This document shows positions 40,378-48,136 of a stretch of DNA of 49,544 bases, one piece after another (the first letter of the stretch is position 1; every line of letters starts with the position of its first letter). The DNA comes from a virus. The notes under the pieces are model-generated. The model was not told the DNA's origin. It searched no databases and saw nothing but the letters and a program-made list of their open reading frames with translations. Both the position numbers and the translations under genes were made by a program. The stretch is taken from positions 1 through 49,544 of the IMG/VR virus record IMGVR_UViG_3300032322_001560, one strand, 5' to 3'.

Positions 40378-40892
40378 GGCCCGACGAAAGCCACGAAAAG
40401 ACCCCGATCTTTGCCGCCCTGAGCCACCTGATGAAGGAGGACGGCGACTGCCTGCTTTGGACTGCTGGCGTCAACGGCAACAAACACCCAATGTGGCGCA
40501 TCAACGGAAAGAGCCAGGCCGTGCGCCGGGTGTTGTGGGAAGAAGCAAAGGGCCCAATTCCAGATGGTCGCGTGCTGCGCCTGACATGCGGCATGTACCG
40601 ATGCCTCAACCTGAACCACTGCAAGCCGGTGACGCGCAAAACGGTGGCCACGGAGTGCGGCCGCCTGGGGCTTATGAGCGGCGCCGTGCGCAGCGCCCGC
40701 ATTGCTGCGTCCAAGCGGGCCCACCCAAAGGCGAAGCTGACCGCCGACATCGTGAGTGCGATACGGGCCAGCGAAGAAACGCAAAGCGTGCTCGGCCAGC
40801 GCTACGGCATCTGCCAGAAAACCGTGTGCAACATCAAGCGCGGGCTGCTTTGGCGCGACTACAGCAGCCCGTTCGTGAGGGGCTTGACTTGA
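40374..40892 (+). CDS. HNH-like endonuclease, possibly degenerate
   Basis: A 172-residue protein. DCLLWTAGVNGNKHPMWRIN, VRRVLWEEAKGPIPDGRVLR, LTCGMYRCLNLNHCKPVTRK follow the layout of phage HNH proteins, but the first histidine of the usual H-x-C is replaced (LRLTC). The C-terminus (GQRYGICQKTVCNIKRGLLW) is the DNA-binding helix-turn-helix seen in homing-type HNH enzymes. It is probably HNH-derived with doubtful catalysis. Confidence 0.68.
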   Translation: MRPDESHEKTPIFAALSHLMKEDGDCLLWTAGVNGNKHPMWRINGKSQAVRRVLWEEAKGPIPDGRVLRLTCGMYRCLNLNHCKPVTRKTVATECGRLGLMSGAVRSARIAASKRAHPKAKLTADIVSAIRASEETQSVLGQRYGICQKTVCNIKRGLLWRDYSSPFVRGLT

Positions 40893-41254
40893 GCGAACAC
40901 CAGACGCAAGCCGCTTTCGTGCGCTGGCTGGAGCTCCAGCGCATCGAGGGCTTGGACACGTCCCACGCCATCCCCAACGGTGGCGCGCGGCATATCACCG
41001 TGGCACGCAAGCTCAAAGCCGAAGGCGTCAAGGCCGGGTCTCCCGACTGGCAGTGGCCAGCAGCCCGCGGCGGGTTCATAGGCCTGGCCATCGAGTTCAA
41101 GGACGGCGCCGGGGTGCCAACCAAGGAGCAGCGCGAGCGCATCGACGCCCTGCAGCGTGCCGGGTGGTGCGTGGTGATCTGCTGGGACTGGACTGCAGCG
41201 GCGCGCACGGTTCAGGGGTATGCGGGCATGTTGCGGGTAGAGGTTCCGGCATGA
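40889..41254 (+). CDS. VRR-NUC domain nuclease
   Basis: A 121-residue protein starting at TTG (TTGA overlap). EHQTQAAFVRWLELQRIEGL, GARHITVARKLKAEGVKAGS, PDWQWP, IGLAIEFKDGAGVPTKEQRE: the G-x-PD, E-x-K and Q-rich tail pattern of VRR-NUC (PD-(D/E)XK) enzymes. These cut branched DNA such as Holliday junctions or flaps, fitting late resolution before packaging. Confidence 0.85.
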   Translation: MSEHQTQAAFVRWLELQRIEGLDTSHAIPNGGARHITVARKLKAEGVKAGSPDWQWPAARGGFIGLAIEFKDGAGVPTKEQRERIDALQRAGWCVVICWDWTAAARTVQGYAGMLRVEVPA

Positions 41255-41733
41255 GAAAGCGCAGCAGCTACCGCCCCTACGGCGTGAACCACACGGCCCA
41301 CCTGATGGCCATGATGGGCGCAGCCTGTACCAAACTGGACGTGCTCAAGCGCGGCATGAACCTGAGCGATGCTGTGGAGCGTGCCAGCCGGGCCCAGGCC
41401 ACCAAAGACGACTGGCGCCTGATCTTCGACTGCATCAACGTGGTCGAGCAGCTGGCGCGCATGAAGGTGGTGCAGGGCCTGGACGTGCTGGAAGCCCTGC
41501 AGGCCACCGTCCTGCAGATCATGGACCGCCAGCGCTCGGCAGGTATCAAGGCCCTGCGCTCCAGCGAACTGGCGGATCTGCGCGGCTTCGCGGCCGACTA
41601 CGCCACGGTCTTGAGCGGCGTCACGCAGCAGCAGTACATGAATGCCCAGCGCGCCGTCGAGGACCGTATCCGGCGCCTGTTGTCCAGCGAAACGATTCCG
41701 GCCAGCGTGCATGTGGTGGAGGCTGTGGGATGA
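41251..41733 (+). CDS. Unknown 160-residue helical protein
   Basis: An all-helical protein with a basic N-terminus (RKRSSYRPYGVNHTAHLMAM). Later parts: VVEQLARMKVVQGLDVLEAL and RSSELADLRGFAADYATVLS. Overlaps both neighbours by 4 bp. Similar small helical proteins occur in Burkholderiales phages next to VRR-NUC genes; function unknown. Confidence 0.65.
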   Translation: MRKRSSYRPYGVNHTAHLMAMMGAACTKLDVLKRGMNLSDAVERASRAQATKDDWRLIFDCINVVEQLARMKVVQGLDVLEALQATVLQIMDRQRSAGIKALRSSELADLRGFAADYATVLSGVTQQQYMNAQRAVEDRIRRLLSSETIPASVHVVEAVG

Positions 41734-42293
41734 CGCAAACCGTAGCCGTCCTGTGCGTTGCGCCGAACAGCATTTACAAGACGATGCCGGGCGTCGATGT
41801 CTATGACAAGGCACGGGATGTGCGCAGCTTCGCTGGGGGTATGCCGGTTGTCGCGCACCCACCGTGTCGGGCCTGGAGCGCCTACACCGCCCACCAAGCC
41901 AAACCAGAACCCGGCGAAAAAGCGCTGGGCCTGCTTTGCGCCGACATCCTGAAGCGCGAGGGGGGGGTACTGGAACATCCGGCGCACTCCAGACTGTTCG
42001 AGGCCGCGGGCCTGCCGATGCCGGGCAAGCGCAAGGGCGACCTGTTCACTGTGCCAGTGCTGCAAGCGTGGTGGGGCTACCCGATGCGCAAAGAGACATG
42101 GCTGTGCTTTTCTCGGGTGGACGTTCGAATGCTTGAGTACCCCTACACCGAGCACGACTCGCGTGCCGGGATTGGCGACCGCCGGCGGCAGCAGCTGATG
42201 AGCAAGCACCAACGCGCCGCAACGTGCGAGCCACTTGCGTACTGGCTGGTATCGGCCGCCCGCATGGCCGCACCGATTTTGGAGGCGGCATGA
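41730..42293 (+). CDS. Protein with PPC motif (methylase-like)
   Basis: A 187-residue protein. GMPVVAHPPCRAWSAYTAHQ, then GGVLEHPAHSRLFEAAGLPM. The HPPCR and EHPxHS segments recall motif IV and an ENV-like position of cytosine-5 methyltransferases, but motif I and the target region are missing. It may be a degenerate or specialised DNA-modification enzyme. It sits one gene before a clear N-methyltransferase. Confidence 0.58.
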   Translation: MTQTVAVLCVAPNSIYKTMPGVDVYDKARDVRSFAGGMPVVAHPPCRAWSAYTAHQAKPEPGEKALGLLCADILKREGGVLEHPAHSRLFEAAGLPMPGKRKGDLFTVPVLQAWWGYPMRKETWLCFSRVDVRMLEYPYTEHDSRAGIGDRRRQQLMSKHQRAATCEPLAYWLVSAARMAAPILEAA

Positions 42294-42493
42294 AGTGCGA
42301 GCGCTGCGGCCGCGCCATCACCAACCCCGAAAGCCAGAAGCTGGGCATCGGCCCCACCTGCCTGGAGCGCATGAGGGAGCGCGGGCTTGTTGTGGGCGGG
42401 AAGACGCGCCTGTTGCCGAAGCCCAAGGAACGGCTGGCGCGCAGCAGAGCGACGGAAGTGCCCGAGTCGCAGCTGGCGCTGGAGTTCGCATGA
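42290..42493 (+). CDS. Small zinc-ribbon protein, DUF6011-like
   Basis: A 67-residue protein: CERCGRAITNPESQKLGIGP, then TCLERMRERG. The CxxCgrxLtxPxSxxxGxGPxC pattern is that of DUF6011-type zinc ribbons common in phages and actinobacteria. Overlaps both neighbours by 4 bp. Likely a DNA or protein contact module. Confidence 0.75.
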   Translation: MKCERCGRAITNPESQKLGIGPTCLERMRERGLVVGGKTRLLPKPKERLARSRATEVPESQLALEFA

Positions 42494-43599
42494 CGATTCG
42501 ACTTCTTCACGGGGACTGCCGCGAGGTGCTGAAGACGCTGCCTGATGCGTCGGTGCATTGCTGCATCACGTCGCCACCGTACTGGGGGCTGCGCTCATAC
42601 CTTCCAGAAGGCCACGCCGACAAGCCGCTGGAGATCGGCAGCGAGCCGACCCTGCAGGAGTGGGTGCAGACCATGGTAGAAGTGTTCCGCGAGGTCAGGC
42701 GCGTGCTGCGGGACGATGGCACCTGCTGGGTGAACCTGGGTGACTCCTATGCCGGGGCCGGCTGCGGCGGCCTGAAGCCCAAAGACCTGGTGGGCCAACC
42801 TTGGCGCGTCGCCTTTGCGCTGCAGGACGACGGCTGGTGGCTTCGCCAAGAAATCATCTGGGCCAAAAAGAACCCGATGCCAGAAAGCATTCGGGACCGC
42901 TTTACAAAGGCCCATGAGCATGTGTTCCTGCTGACTAAAAGCGAGCGCTACTATTTTGACTTCGACGCCGTGCAAGAGCCGGTTGAAGGTGGAGCACACG
43001 CCCGCCGACCTGGAAACAAGGCGCACAAAGGCACCAATGCATACGAAGCGGGCGACGAGAAGCACCGGACAAAAGCCTGGTTGGTAGCCTACGCAGAGCG
43101 GCAACGTTACAAGACGCCAGACGGCTGGGACACCCGCAAGGGTCAAGGCGGCCATGGCTCATACCACTCTGAAGGGCGCGAAAAGGGCAAAGTGTTGCCG
43201 CAAGGCGTCGGCCGCCGCCAAGGCCCGCCCGGCAACCCTGCCGAACGCAAGCTCGCCAACGGCGACGACGCCACCAAGAACAACAGCAGCTTCAACGACG
43301 CGATGGCCGTCATGCCGGCCACGCGCAACCCGAGAAGCGTGCGCCACATCGCCAGCGAGCCTTTCCGCGGCGCGCACTTCGCCACCTACCCGCCAGCGCT
43401 GATCGAGCCCTTTGTCTTGGCCGGCTGCCCTGAAGGCGGAACGATTCTGGATCCGTTCGGCGGCAGCGGCACGACCGGCATGGTGGCAGACAGGCACCAC
43501 CGGCACGCGGTCCTGATTGACCTGGACGAGCGAAACATCCCGATGGCGACAAGCCGCATCTCTGGCGACTCACCGCTGTTTGCCGAGGTCGAATCGTGA
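42490..43599 (+). CDS. DNA N-methyltransferase (N4C/N6A, beta class)
   Basis: A 369-residue enzyme. Motif IV SPPYWGL (28-34), motif I DPFGGSGTTG (321-330) and motif order IV before I place it in the beta class (N4-cytosine or N6-adenine). GWWLRQEIIWAKKNPMPESI is the common phage-type middle. No restriction partner is nearby, so it probably protects phage DNA or controls phage genes. The target base cannot be told from sequence. Confidence 0.92.
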   Translation: MTIRLLHGDCREVLKTLPDASVHCCITSPPYWGLRSYLPEGHADKPLEIGSEPTLQEWVQTMVEVFREVRRVLRDDGTCWVNLGDSYAGAGCGGLKPKDLVGQPWRVAFALQDDGWWLRQEIIWAKKNPMPESIRDRFTKAHEHVFLLTKSERYYFDFDAVQEPVEGGAHARRPGNKAHKGTNAYEAGDEKHRTKAWLVAYAERQRYKTPDGWDTRKGQGGHGSYHSEGREKGKVLPQGVGRRQGPPGNPAERKLANGDDATKNNSSFNDAMAVMPATRNPRSVRHIASEPFRGAHFATYPPALIEPFVLAGCPEGGTILDPFGGSGTTGMVADRHHRHAVLIDLDERNIPMATSRISGDSPLFAEVES

Positions 43600-44120
43600 A
43601 CCGCACCAAGCCCATGGCCCGCACCGGCTTCGCCCCCAAGTTCCCGCCGCGGCCGGTCAAGACCATCGGCGACGGGTACACCCTGCGCCCGCGGGCTGTT
43701 GCTGTCGCGGTGGCCGATGGAAATGCCAGGATGGTGGTTCCGGTGCCGAAGCGCCCAGCGGTGCGCAACCAAGCGCTGCGTGAGGCCTACAGGCTGCTGC
43801 CGTGCCAGTTCCAGTGGCCAGGCATGCTCACCATCTGCGGCGCAGAAGACGGCACCGTCGCGTGTTGCCACGCCAACTGGGCAGTCTACGGCAAAGGCAT
43901 GGCACGCAAGGCCGACGACACGGCCGGCGCCAGTGGGTGCATTTACTGCCACCGGAAGCTCGACCAAGGCAAGACCTACAACGCCGAGGAAAAGCGGCAG
44001 GCCTGGGAAACGGCTCACGCCCGGTCTGTGGCGCTGTTGACGTTCATGGGGCTATGGCCTGATTGTCCAGAGCGTGGCCGCCGACAGGGGCGTGACTTTG
44101 CTGATGAGGTGCCAGCATGA
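43596..44120 (+). CDS. DUF1364-like nuclease-domain protein
   Basis: A 174-residue protein starting at GTG. After a basic head, residues about 83-140 (ACCHANWAVYGKGMARKADD, then CIYCHRKLDQGKTYNAEEKR) match DUF1364 HNH-like nucleases found near phage replication or lysis genes (H, C-x-x-C-H and Q-G-K residues). A second, shorter relative lies at 45741-46163. It ends 3 bp before a convergent small gene. Confidence 0.72.
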   Translation: MNRTKPMARTGFAPKFPPRPVKTIGDGYTLRPRAVAVAVADGNARMVVPVPKRPAVRNQALREAYRLLPCQFQWPGMLTICGAEDGTVACCHANWAVYGKGMARKADDTAGASGCIYCHRKLDQGKTYNAEEKRQAWETAHARSVALLTFMGLWPDCPERGRRQGRDFADEVPA

Positions 44121-44123
44121 TCG

Positions 44124-44300
44124 CTATGCCGCAGCCTTTGGCCGCCCAACAGGCTTTGCCGGCACCCCGGCAGCGCGTAGCCGCATTGCAAGGGCTCGCA
44201 CGCTACACCCGGCCGCGCGTGCAGCCTGGGCCTGGGTGTGCGACCCGGCAAGGACTAGGCGCACGGCGCGCAGGACGTGGGGGGCGGGTTTGCCGCTCAT
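44124..44300 (-). CDS. Small helix-turn-helix protein
   Basis: A 58-residue basic protein (ATG 44300): APHVLRAVRLVLAGSHTQAQ, AARAAGCSVRALAMRLRAAG. A compact HTH of the resolvase or HigA-like kind, with a close relative at 49181-49357. It is the last gene of a leftward cluster and probably regulates it. Confidence 0.68.
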   Translation of the reverse strand: MSGKPAPHVLRAVRLVLAGSHTQAQAARAAGCSVRALAMRLRAAGVPAKPVGRPKAAA

Positions 44301-44542
44301 TGCTTGACAAGCACAACAAAACGAAACGCCCCGGTGCAAAGTCTCCAGTTTTGCTGGAACAACTCCAATTCAGCGTGGCCGGTCCAAATCGCTTTTTCGG
44401 CGGCATCGCGCGAAGCGTAGCGGGTCGGCAGGTCGATTTGCTCATCGCCACACCGAGAGCGGATGAAAAAGGTGTTTTGCTTCGGCCCGGCTGCAATGCG
44501 CGCCGCTTTGCGTTCGGCGAATGTGTGGGTTGCGTTTGCCAT
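44297..44542 (-). CDS. Unknown 81-residue protein
   Basis: ANATHTFAERKAARIAAGPK, then FFIRSRCGDEQIDLPTRYAS and WTGHAELELFQQNWR. It begins like its neighbour at 44864-45127 (ANATH), so these genes share a leader. Ribosome site GGAG before a GCATGGC start. Function unknown. Confidence 0.65.
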   Translation of the reverse strand: MANATHTFAERKAARIAAGPKQNTFFIRSRCGDEQIDLPTRYASRDAAEKAIWTGHAELELFQQNWRLCTGAFRFVVLVKQ

Positions 44543-44584
44543 GCTGTTTCTCCTATACGTGGGTGGCGGGTTTGCCGGCCATCT

Positions 44585-44839
44585 TCAGCCCCAGCTGCGG
44601 ATAACGCGCCAGTCAGAAGGCGTCATGACGGCGTTTGCAGCCGCGTAAAGGGCTTTGCACGGCTGGCCCGCAAGTTCGGCTCTGGCGCCAAGGGAATTGA
44701 GCGCAAGCCCGAAAGTAGTTTTGCTGTGCAGTTGGATCGCTGCGTTACGCTGCGATTCGCCCCATTTGGCGACGTCAGCTTCGACCAACGCTGCGATTGC
44801 TTCGGCTTTGGTGGTCGGTATGTTGGCGCTGTTTTGCAT
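44585..44839 (-). CDS. Unknown 84-residue helical protein
   Basis: IPTTKAEAIAALVEADVAKW, GESQRNAAIQLHSKTTFGLA, then CKALYAAANAVMTP. Helical, no motif recognised. Member of the 44.1-45.3 kb leftward cluster. Confidence 0.65.
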   Translation of the reverse strand: MQNSANIPTTKAEAIAALVEADVAKWGESQRNAAIQLHSKTTFGLALNSLGARAELAGQPCKALYAAANAVMTPSDWRVIRSWG

Positions 44840-44863
44840 GCTGTTTTTCCTGTAGATGGTGGG

Positions 44864-45127
44864 TCAGTTGATCGGCGCGACGTGCGGCAGCTCGTCATAC
44901 AGACGATCAGCCTCGGCATCGTCCAGGTCGCCCCAGTCCTGATCGGCCGGCTCGCAGATCAGCGCGCAGGTGTTGGCCTGCCCCATGCCGTGCGTTTCGA
45001 TGTCGCCCCCCGCAGCGACGACGCGCAGCAGCTTGTGCCAGCCGTGGTCGTCGGCTTCGATGACCAGGCTGCCGTCGCGCGGAAAGCCGTTGCCAGATTC
45101 GCGGAAGAGGTGGGTGGCGTTTGCCAT
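44864..45127 (-). CDS. Unknown 87-residue acidic protein
   Basis: ANATHLFRESGNGFPRDGSL, VIEADDHGWHKLLRVVAAGG, ETHGMGQANTCALICEPADQ, DWGDLDDAEADRLYDEL. Acidic with beta strands. The ANATH start repeats that of the 44542 gene. Function unknown; acidic DNA mimics are possible in this setting but not shown. Confidence 0.65.
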   Translation of the reverse strand: MANATHLFRESGNGFPRDGSLVIEADDHGWHKLLRVVAAGGDIETHGMGQANTCALICEPADQDWGDLDDAEADRLYDELPHVAPIN

Positions 45128-45139
45128 GATCTTTTTCCT

Positions 45140-45319
45140 TCAGCGGACCCAAGGGGCCGCGCGCTCCAAAAACCGCCGGGCGTTGCCAGCGAATCCTTTG
45201 GCCTCAACGGCTTCAACGCATGCCCAAAACAGAGCGTTCCGTGCATAGCCGCTTTCAGCGGTCGCGCCGGCTTTCCAAAGCCCGGCGATTTGGGCTGTGG
45301 TGGCGATGTGCAAGTTCAT
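45140..45319 (-). CDS. Unknown 59-residue protein
   Basis: First gene behind the TTGATT/TATTAT promoter, start after AGGAG. NLHIATTAQIAGLWKAGATA, FWACVEAVEAKGFAGNARRF. Mostly helical. Probably an early moron-type protein. Confidence 0.65.
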   Translation of the reverse strand: MNLHIATTAQIAGLWKAGATAESGYARNALFWACVEAVEAKGFAGNARRFLERAAPWVR

Positions 45320-45368
45320 GATCTTTCTCCTGTTTCGAGCCCCGCGACATGCAGAACCCATAACCTGA

Positions 45369-45397
45369 ATAATAGGCATGTTTGCCTGTTAAATCAA
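45369..45397 (-). promoter_or_regulatory. Strong leftward promoter with palindromic spacer
   Basis: TTGATT (45392-45397), 17 bp, TATTAT (45369-45374). The spacer contains AGGCA, TGTT, TGCCT (45374-45387), a perfect dyad that a repressor could occupy. A second dyad, AAACCCTAAGTTT (45415-45427), lies just upstream of the -35 box. Confidence 0.75.
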
Positions 45398-45414
45398 GGG
45401 TGTTTTGTAGGTGG

Positions 45415-45427
45415 AAACCCTAAGTTT
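45415..45427. promoter_or_regulatory. AAACCCTA dyad motif, copy at 45.4 kb
   Basis: AAACCCTAAGTTT. Related motifs occur at 34030-34037, 48590-48602 (AAACCCTAGGTTT) and 49176-49183, each beside a leftward promoter or gene start. Confidence 0.5.
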
Positions 45428-45450
45428 GCGCATTTTGTTGGGTGGGCGGC

Positions 45451-45744
45451 ATGAGACGCGCCGCCAAGGTAGACGCTTCGCAAGCTGCCATCGTGTCGGC
45501 CCTGCGCTCTGCTGGTGCAAGCGTCTGGGTGATAGGCCTTCCCGTGGATTTAGTGGTCGGCGTAGCAGGCACAACGGCCCTGGTGGAGTGCAAGACGCTG
45601 ATTGGACTCCGCAAACCGAAGCCGTCACGCTACACACCGCTGCAGGAAGCGTTCATGCAGGAATGGCGCGGCGGGCCTGTGGCGACGCTGACCGACGTTG
45701 ACGGGGCGCTGCGATTGGTCGCCAGCATGAAAGGTCTGGCATGA
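45451..45744 (+). CDS. Small PD-(D/E)XK nuclease-like protein
   Basis: A 97-residue protein from ATG 45451 (a GTG three codons earlier is also in frame). KVDASQAAIVSALRSAGASV, GLPVDLVVGVAGTTALVECK, then a helical end. The VDLVVG ... ALVECK spacing is that of Holliday-resolvase/VRR-NUC type nucleases. Overlaps the next gene by 4 bp. Confidence 0.72.
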   Translation: MRRAAKVDASQAAIVSALRSAGASVWVIGLPVDLVVGVAGTTALVECKTLIGLRKPKPSRYTPLQEAFMQEWRGGPVATLTDVDGALRLVASMKGLA

Positions 45745-46163
45745 CCCTGCAATCCCGCCCCATGCGCCGGCCAGCGCCAAAGCCAGCAAAGCAGATGGAC
45801 AGCTACACCGTCAAGCCACGCACCCCAGCGCTACGCAGGGACGACGGCAAGGCTAGGATGAGCGTGCCAGTACCCAAGGAACGGCCGGCCAGGGATGAGG
45901 CATACAGGCGCCTTGTGGCCGCGCTGCCGTGCGCGCACTGCGGCATTGAAGGCTACAGCCAGGCTGCACATGGCGATGAAGGCAAAGGCATGGCTATCAA
46001 AAGCAGCGACTACACCTGTTTTCCGCTGTGTGGGCCGAATTACTACTACAACGGATGCCATTGGCTCATTGGAACCAGCGGTAGATTTAGCCGCGAAGAC
46101 CGCAGGAAATTGGAGCGGGAGTACGCAGCCAAGACCCGCGAAACCCTGAAGGCAGCAGTCTGA
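45741..46163 (+). CDS. HNH/DUF1364-like nuclease protein
   Basis: A 140-residue protein related in layout to the 43596 gene: TLQSRPMRRPAPKPAKQMDS, then ALPCAHCGIEGYSQAAHGDE, GKGMAIKSSDYTCFPLCGPN, CHWLIGTSGRFSREDRRKLE. CxxC, H, GKGM, C and CH residues are kept. With the nuclease-like gene in front it forms a two-gene rightward operon. Confidence 0.72.
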   Translation: MTLQSRPMRRPAPKPAKQMDSYTVKPRTPALRRDDGKARMSVPVPKERPARDEAYRRLVAALPCAHCGIEGYSQAAHGDEGKGMAIKSSDYTCFPLCGPNYYYNGCHWLIGTSGRFSREDRRKLEREYAAKTRETLKAAV

Positions 46164-46170
46164 GCCGCTG

Positions 46171-46293
46171 TGTCTTTTGCACGCCAGGGGTATGCACTGT
46201 GTCTTTTGCACGCGAGGGGGTCTGCCGGCTTCCGCCGGAGGGGGCTGTGTCATTTGCACGCCAGGGGGTGCCAGACTTCCGCCGGAGGTGGGG
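46171..46293. repeat. Interspersed A/B repeats, left cluster
   Basis: Unit A (TGTCTTTTGCACGCCAGGGG) at 46171, 46200 and 46248; unit B (core CTTCCGCCGGAGG) at 46229 and 46277. The 134-bp gap between convergent genes consists almost only of these units. More copies lie inside the neighbouring gene. Likely a host-type short interspersed repeat family. Confidence 0.75.
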
Positions 46294-46297
46294 TAGC

Positions 46298-46570
46298 CTA
46301 CAGCCTGGCCTTGAACGTGGACCCAGCCGCCAAAACCGCCCGGCCTTCTGCAATCAAGCGCTGAACCATAGCCCGCGCGTTGTGCCCATTCTTGGGAGTA
46401 AGCGCCAAAACAACCGCATCAGCGTTGTCTACGTCCAGCGTATCGGCGCTTCTTGATGCTGCAGAGCCTGGCACAAAACGGCAGACAAGCCCGGTTTCGT
46501 GTCTTGCTTCGCCTGTTTCAGCGTCCAGCGTCCAGCGCTTTTGCCAAAGATGGTGTCTAGAGTTGGCCAT
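46298..46570 (-). CDS. Unknown 90-residue protein
   Basis: ATG at 46570 with AGGAG upstream, inside the end of the previous gene. HHLWQKRWTLDAETGEARHE, then AVVLALTPKNGHNARAMVQR and LIAEGRAVLAAGSTF. Beta-then-helix layout; function unknown. It ends directly at the repeat cluster. Confidence 0.6.
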   Translation of the reverse strand: MANSRHHLWQKRWTLDAETGEARHETGLVCRFVPGSAASRSADTLDVDNADAVVLALTPKNGHNARAMVQRLIAEGRAVLAAGSTFKARL

Positions 46571-48041
46571 GATGCCGCTCCTGTTGTCGTTGATGATGCC
46601 GGGCCTGTAGAGCTGGAAAAGCAGGCGGGCCGCATATTGGCGCCACGATGCCACGCAAACCCAGCCCTTGGCCAAACTTGCGCGCCTGGCCATGGCATCG
46701 CCATCGGCCCGTGTCTTTTGCACGCCAGGGGGTAAAACCCTGCCAGACTTCCGCCGGAGGTATGCGCCAGCTTTCCACCGGAGGGGGTGCAACGCCGCGC
46801 CACCGGATGCCAGGGTTAGGGCTAGACCTAGCTCGCGCCGCGCGCCTGGGCTTAGGCCACGACACAAGCACTGCCCCAGACTTAGGCGACCCGCCGGGCT
46901 TTTCAGGCTGCGCCGTTTGCGCTGGAGGGGGTCTGCCGGCTTCCGCCGGAGGGGTATACAGACTTCCGCCGGAGGGGGGTGCGACTACTGGCGCGGGCTG
47001 GCCGGGTTGCGATAGCGGCAAGCCATCGTCACTTGCATCGTGATAGGCGCAGTCAATCGCGCCAGTACCGCGCGGCACAACGCCATGCGGTGCTGTGATG
47101 TCGTCGCCTACATTCAGGCCCCCAAAGTCTGGCGCTGGTTCTGCAGCCGCTGCAATGATGTCGGCCATGCAATCGGACATCGGCGCGGGTTCCTGGGTTT
47201 CTGGGGCTTCTTGGGCTTGTTCCTGGGGCTGTGCAGGGTCTTCAATGCCAACCGCGCGACAGTAGGCCGCTCGTGCCGCTGCAGTGTCTGCCGCTTCATG
47301 GTTTGCGATGACGTGCAAGGCATTCGCGCGCCTGTCGTCGTCCATAGCACCCCAGAATGCCAGGGCCGATTCCTCGGCAGCTTTGCGCGACCCGAACCCG
47401 CGCGATTCCATAGCCCTGCCAGACCGGGTGTCTGCAACAACCCAGCGGCCATCGCCACGTCGCACGCTGCACATACCATCGGGCAGGCCTTCGACTTGCA
47501 CGGGCGCGGCAAGCACGATCACAGAATCACGGTTGCCAGGGTAATACTTGGCACCGATGTTTTCAGCCGTAAGCATGGCCCCGGCAAAGTCACGGTCTTC
47601 AATCTGGGCTAACCAAACCTTGATGATGCTGGCCGGCCATGTCACGGCACGCTTGACCGGCTTGTCAATCGCTGGCTTAGGGCCACCGCCGTACAGTGCC
47701 CAGTGCTTGCGTACTTGTTCGGCCATTTCCAGCAGTCTGGGCCGGATGCCAACGACGGAAAACGATGATCGAACCCCGGGTGACGGGGTAAAAGCAAAGG
47801 TCAGCTTTCCCACGCTGTGCCGTTGTGGGCCATGCATGGCAATCACGCCAGTCTGTGCCGGTATCTTTGGCTGATGCCAACCGTTGGCAGTGTGCAGCAA
47901 ATAAACCTCGGTTTGTTCTCCGTCATCGGCCGGGCGCCAGTCTGGCAGGCTGTGCACAATCTGGTCTGTCGGCGCATGTGCTGCAGCATGTTGCAGTGCT
48001 TGATACAGCCCAAGGGCTGAAGTAAAACCGGGTGAAAGCAT
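46557..48041 (-). CDS. Unknown protein with repeat-extended C-terminus
   Basis: A 494-residue frame. The first 320 residues look like an ordinary soluble protein (TSALGLYQALQHAAAHAPTD, GVIAMHGPQRHSVGKLTFAF, YPGNRDSVIVLAAPVQVEGL, ALAFWGAMDDDRRANALHVI). After about residue 350 the sequence is proline-rich and built from the A/B DNA repeats (TPPAEAGRPP, IPPAEVWQGFTPWRAKDTG), so insertion of repeats has probably extended or replaced the original end. It starts after GGAG. Function unknown. Confidence 0.6.
   Translation of the reverse strand: MLSPGFTSALGLYQALQHAAAHAPTDQIVHSLPDWRPADDGEQTEVYLLHTANGWHQPKIPAQTGVIAMHGPQRHSVGKLTFAFTPSPGVRSSFSVVGIRPRLLEMAEQVRKHWALYGGGPKPAIDKPVKRAVTWPASIIKVWLAQIEDRDFAGAMLTAENIGAKYYPGNRDSVIVLAAPVQVEGLPDGMCSVRRGDGRWVVADTRSGRAMESRGFGSRKAAEESALAFWGAMDDDRRANALHVIANHEAADTAAARAAYCRAVGIEDPAQPQEQAQEAPETQEPAPMSDCMADIIAAAAEPAPDFGGLNVGDDITAPHGVVPRGTGAIDCAYHDASDDGLPLSQPGQPAPVVAPPSGGSLYTPPAEAGRPPPAQTAQPEKPGGSPKSGAVLVSWPKPRRAARARSSPNPGIRWRGVAPPPVESWRIPPAEVWQGFTPWRAKDTGRWRCHGQARKFGQGLGLRGIVAPICGPPAFPALQARHHQRQQERHHGQL
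46712..46975. repeat. Interspersed A/B repeats, right cluster
   Basis: Unit A at 46712; unit B cores at 46748, 46771 (degenerate), 46940 and 46963. All lie inside the C-terminal coding part of the 48041 gene and keep its frame open. Same family as the left cluster. Confidence 0.72.
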
Positions 48042-48079
48042 GATCTAGACTCCGTGGAATCACTGGCAACCCGCCAGCA

Positions 48080-48136
48080 TGGGGAAACGGCAAACCGCAT
48101 CCGATAACCCGCACAGCGCGGGCTAGGTGGATGCGG
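48080..48136 (-). other. Intergenic nested hairpin
   Basis: CCGCATCC and GGATGCGG flank CCCGC/GCGGG, forming a nested stem between two leftward genes. The motif GGGCTAGGTG here recurs at 48400-48410 beside another palindrome (AGCCCC-ctgca-GGGGCT). No T-run, so a processing or pausing signal is more likely than a terminator. Confidence 0.45.

Noticed and set aside
44117-45454. Long rightward open frame (445 codons) opposite the small leftward genes
   Set aside because: Each leftward frame beneath it has its own ribosome site and protein-like content, and a good promoter faces leftward. The long frame has no such support and reads as a shadow.
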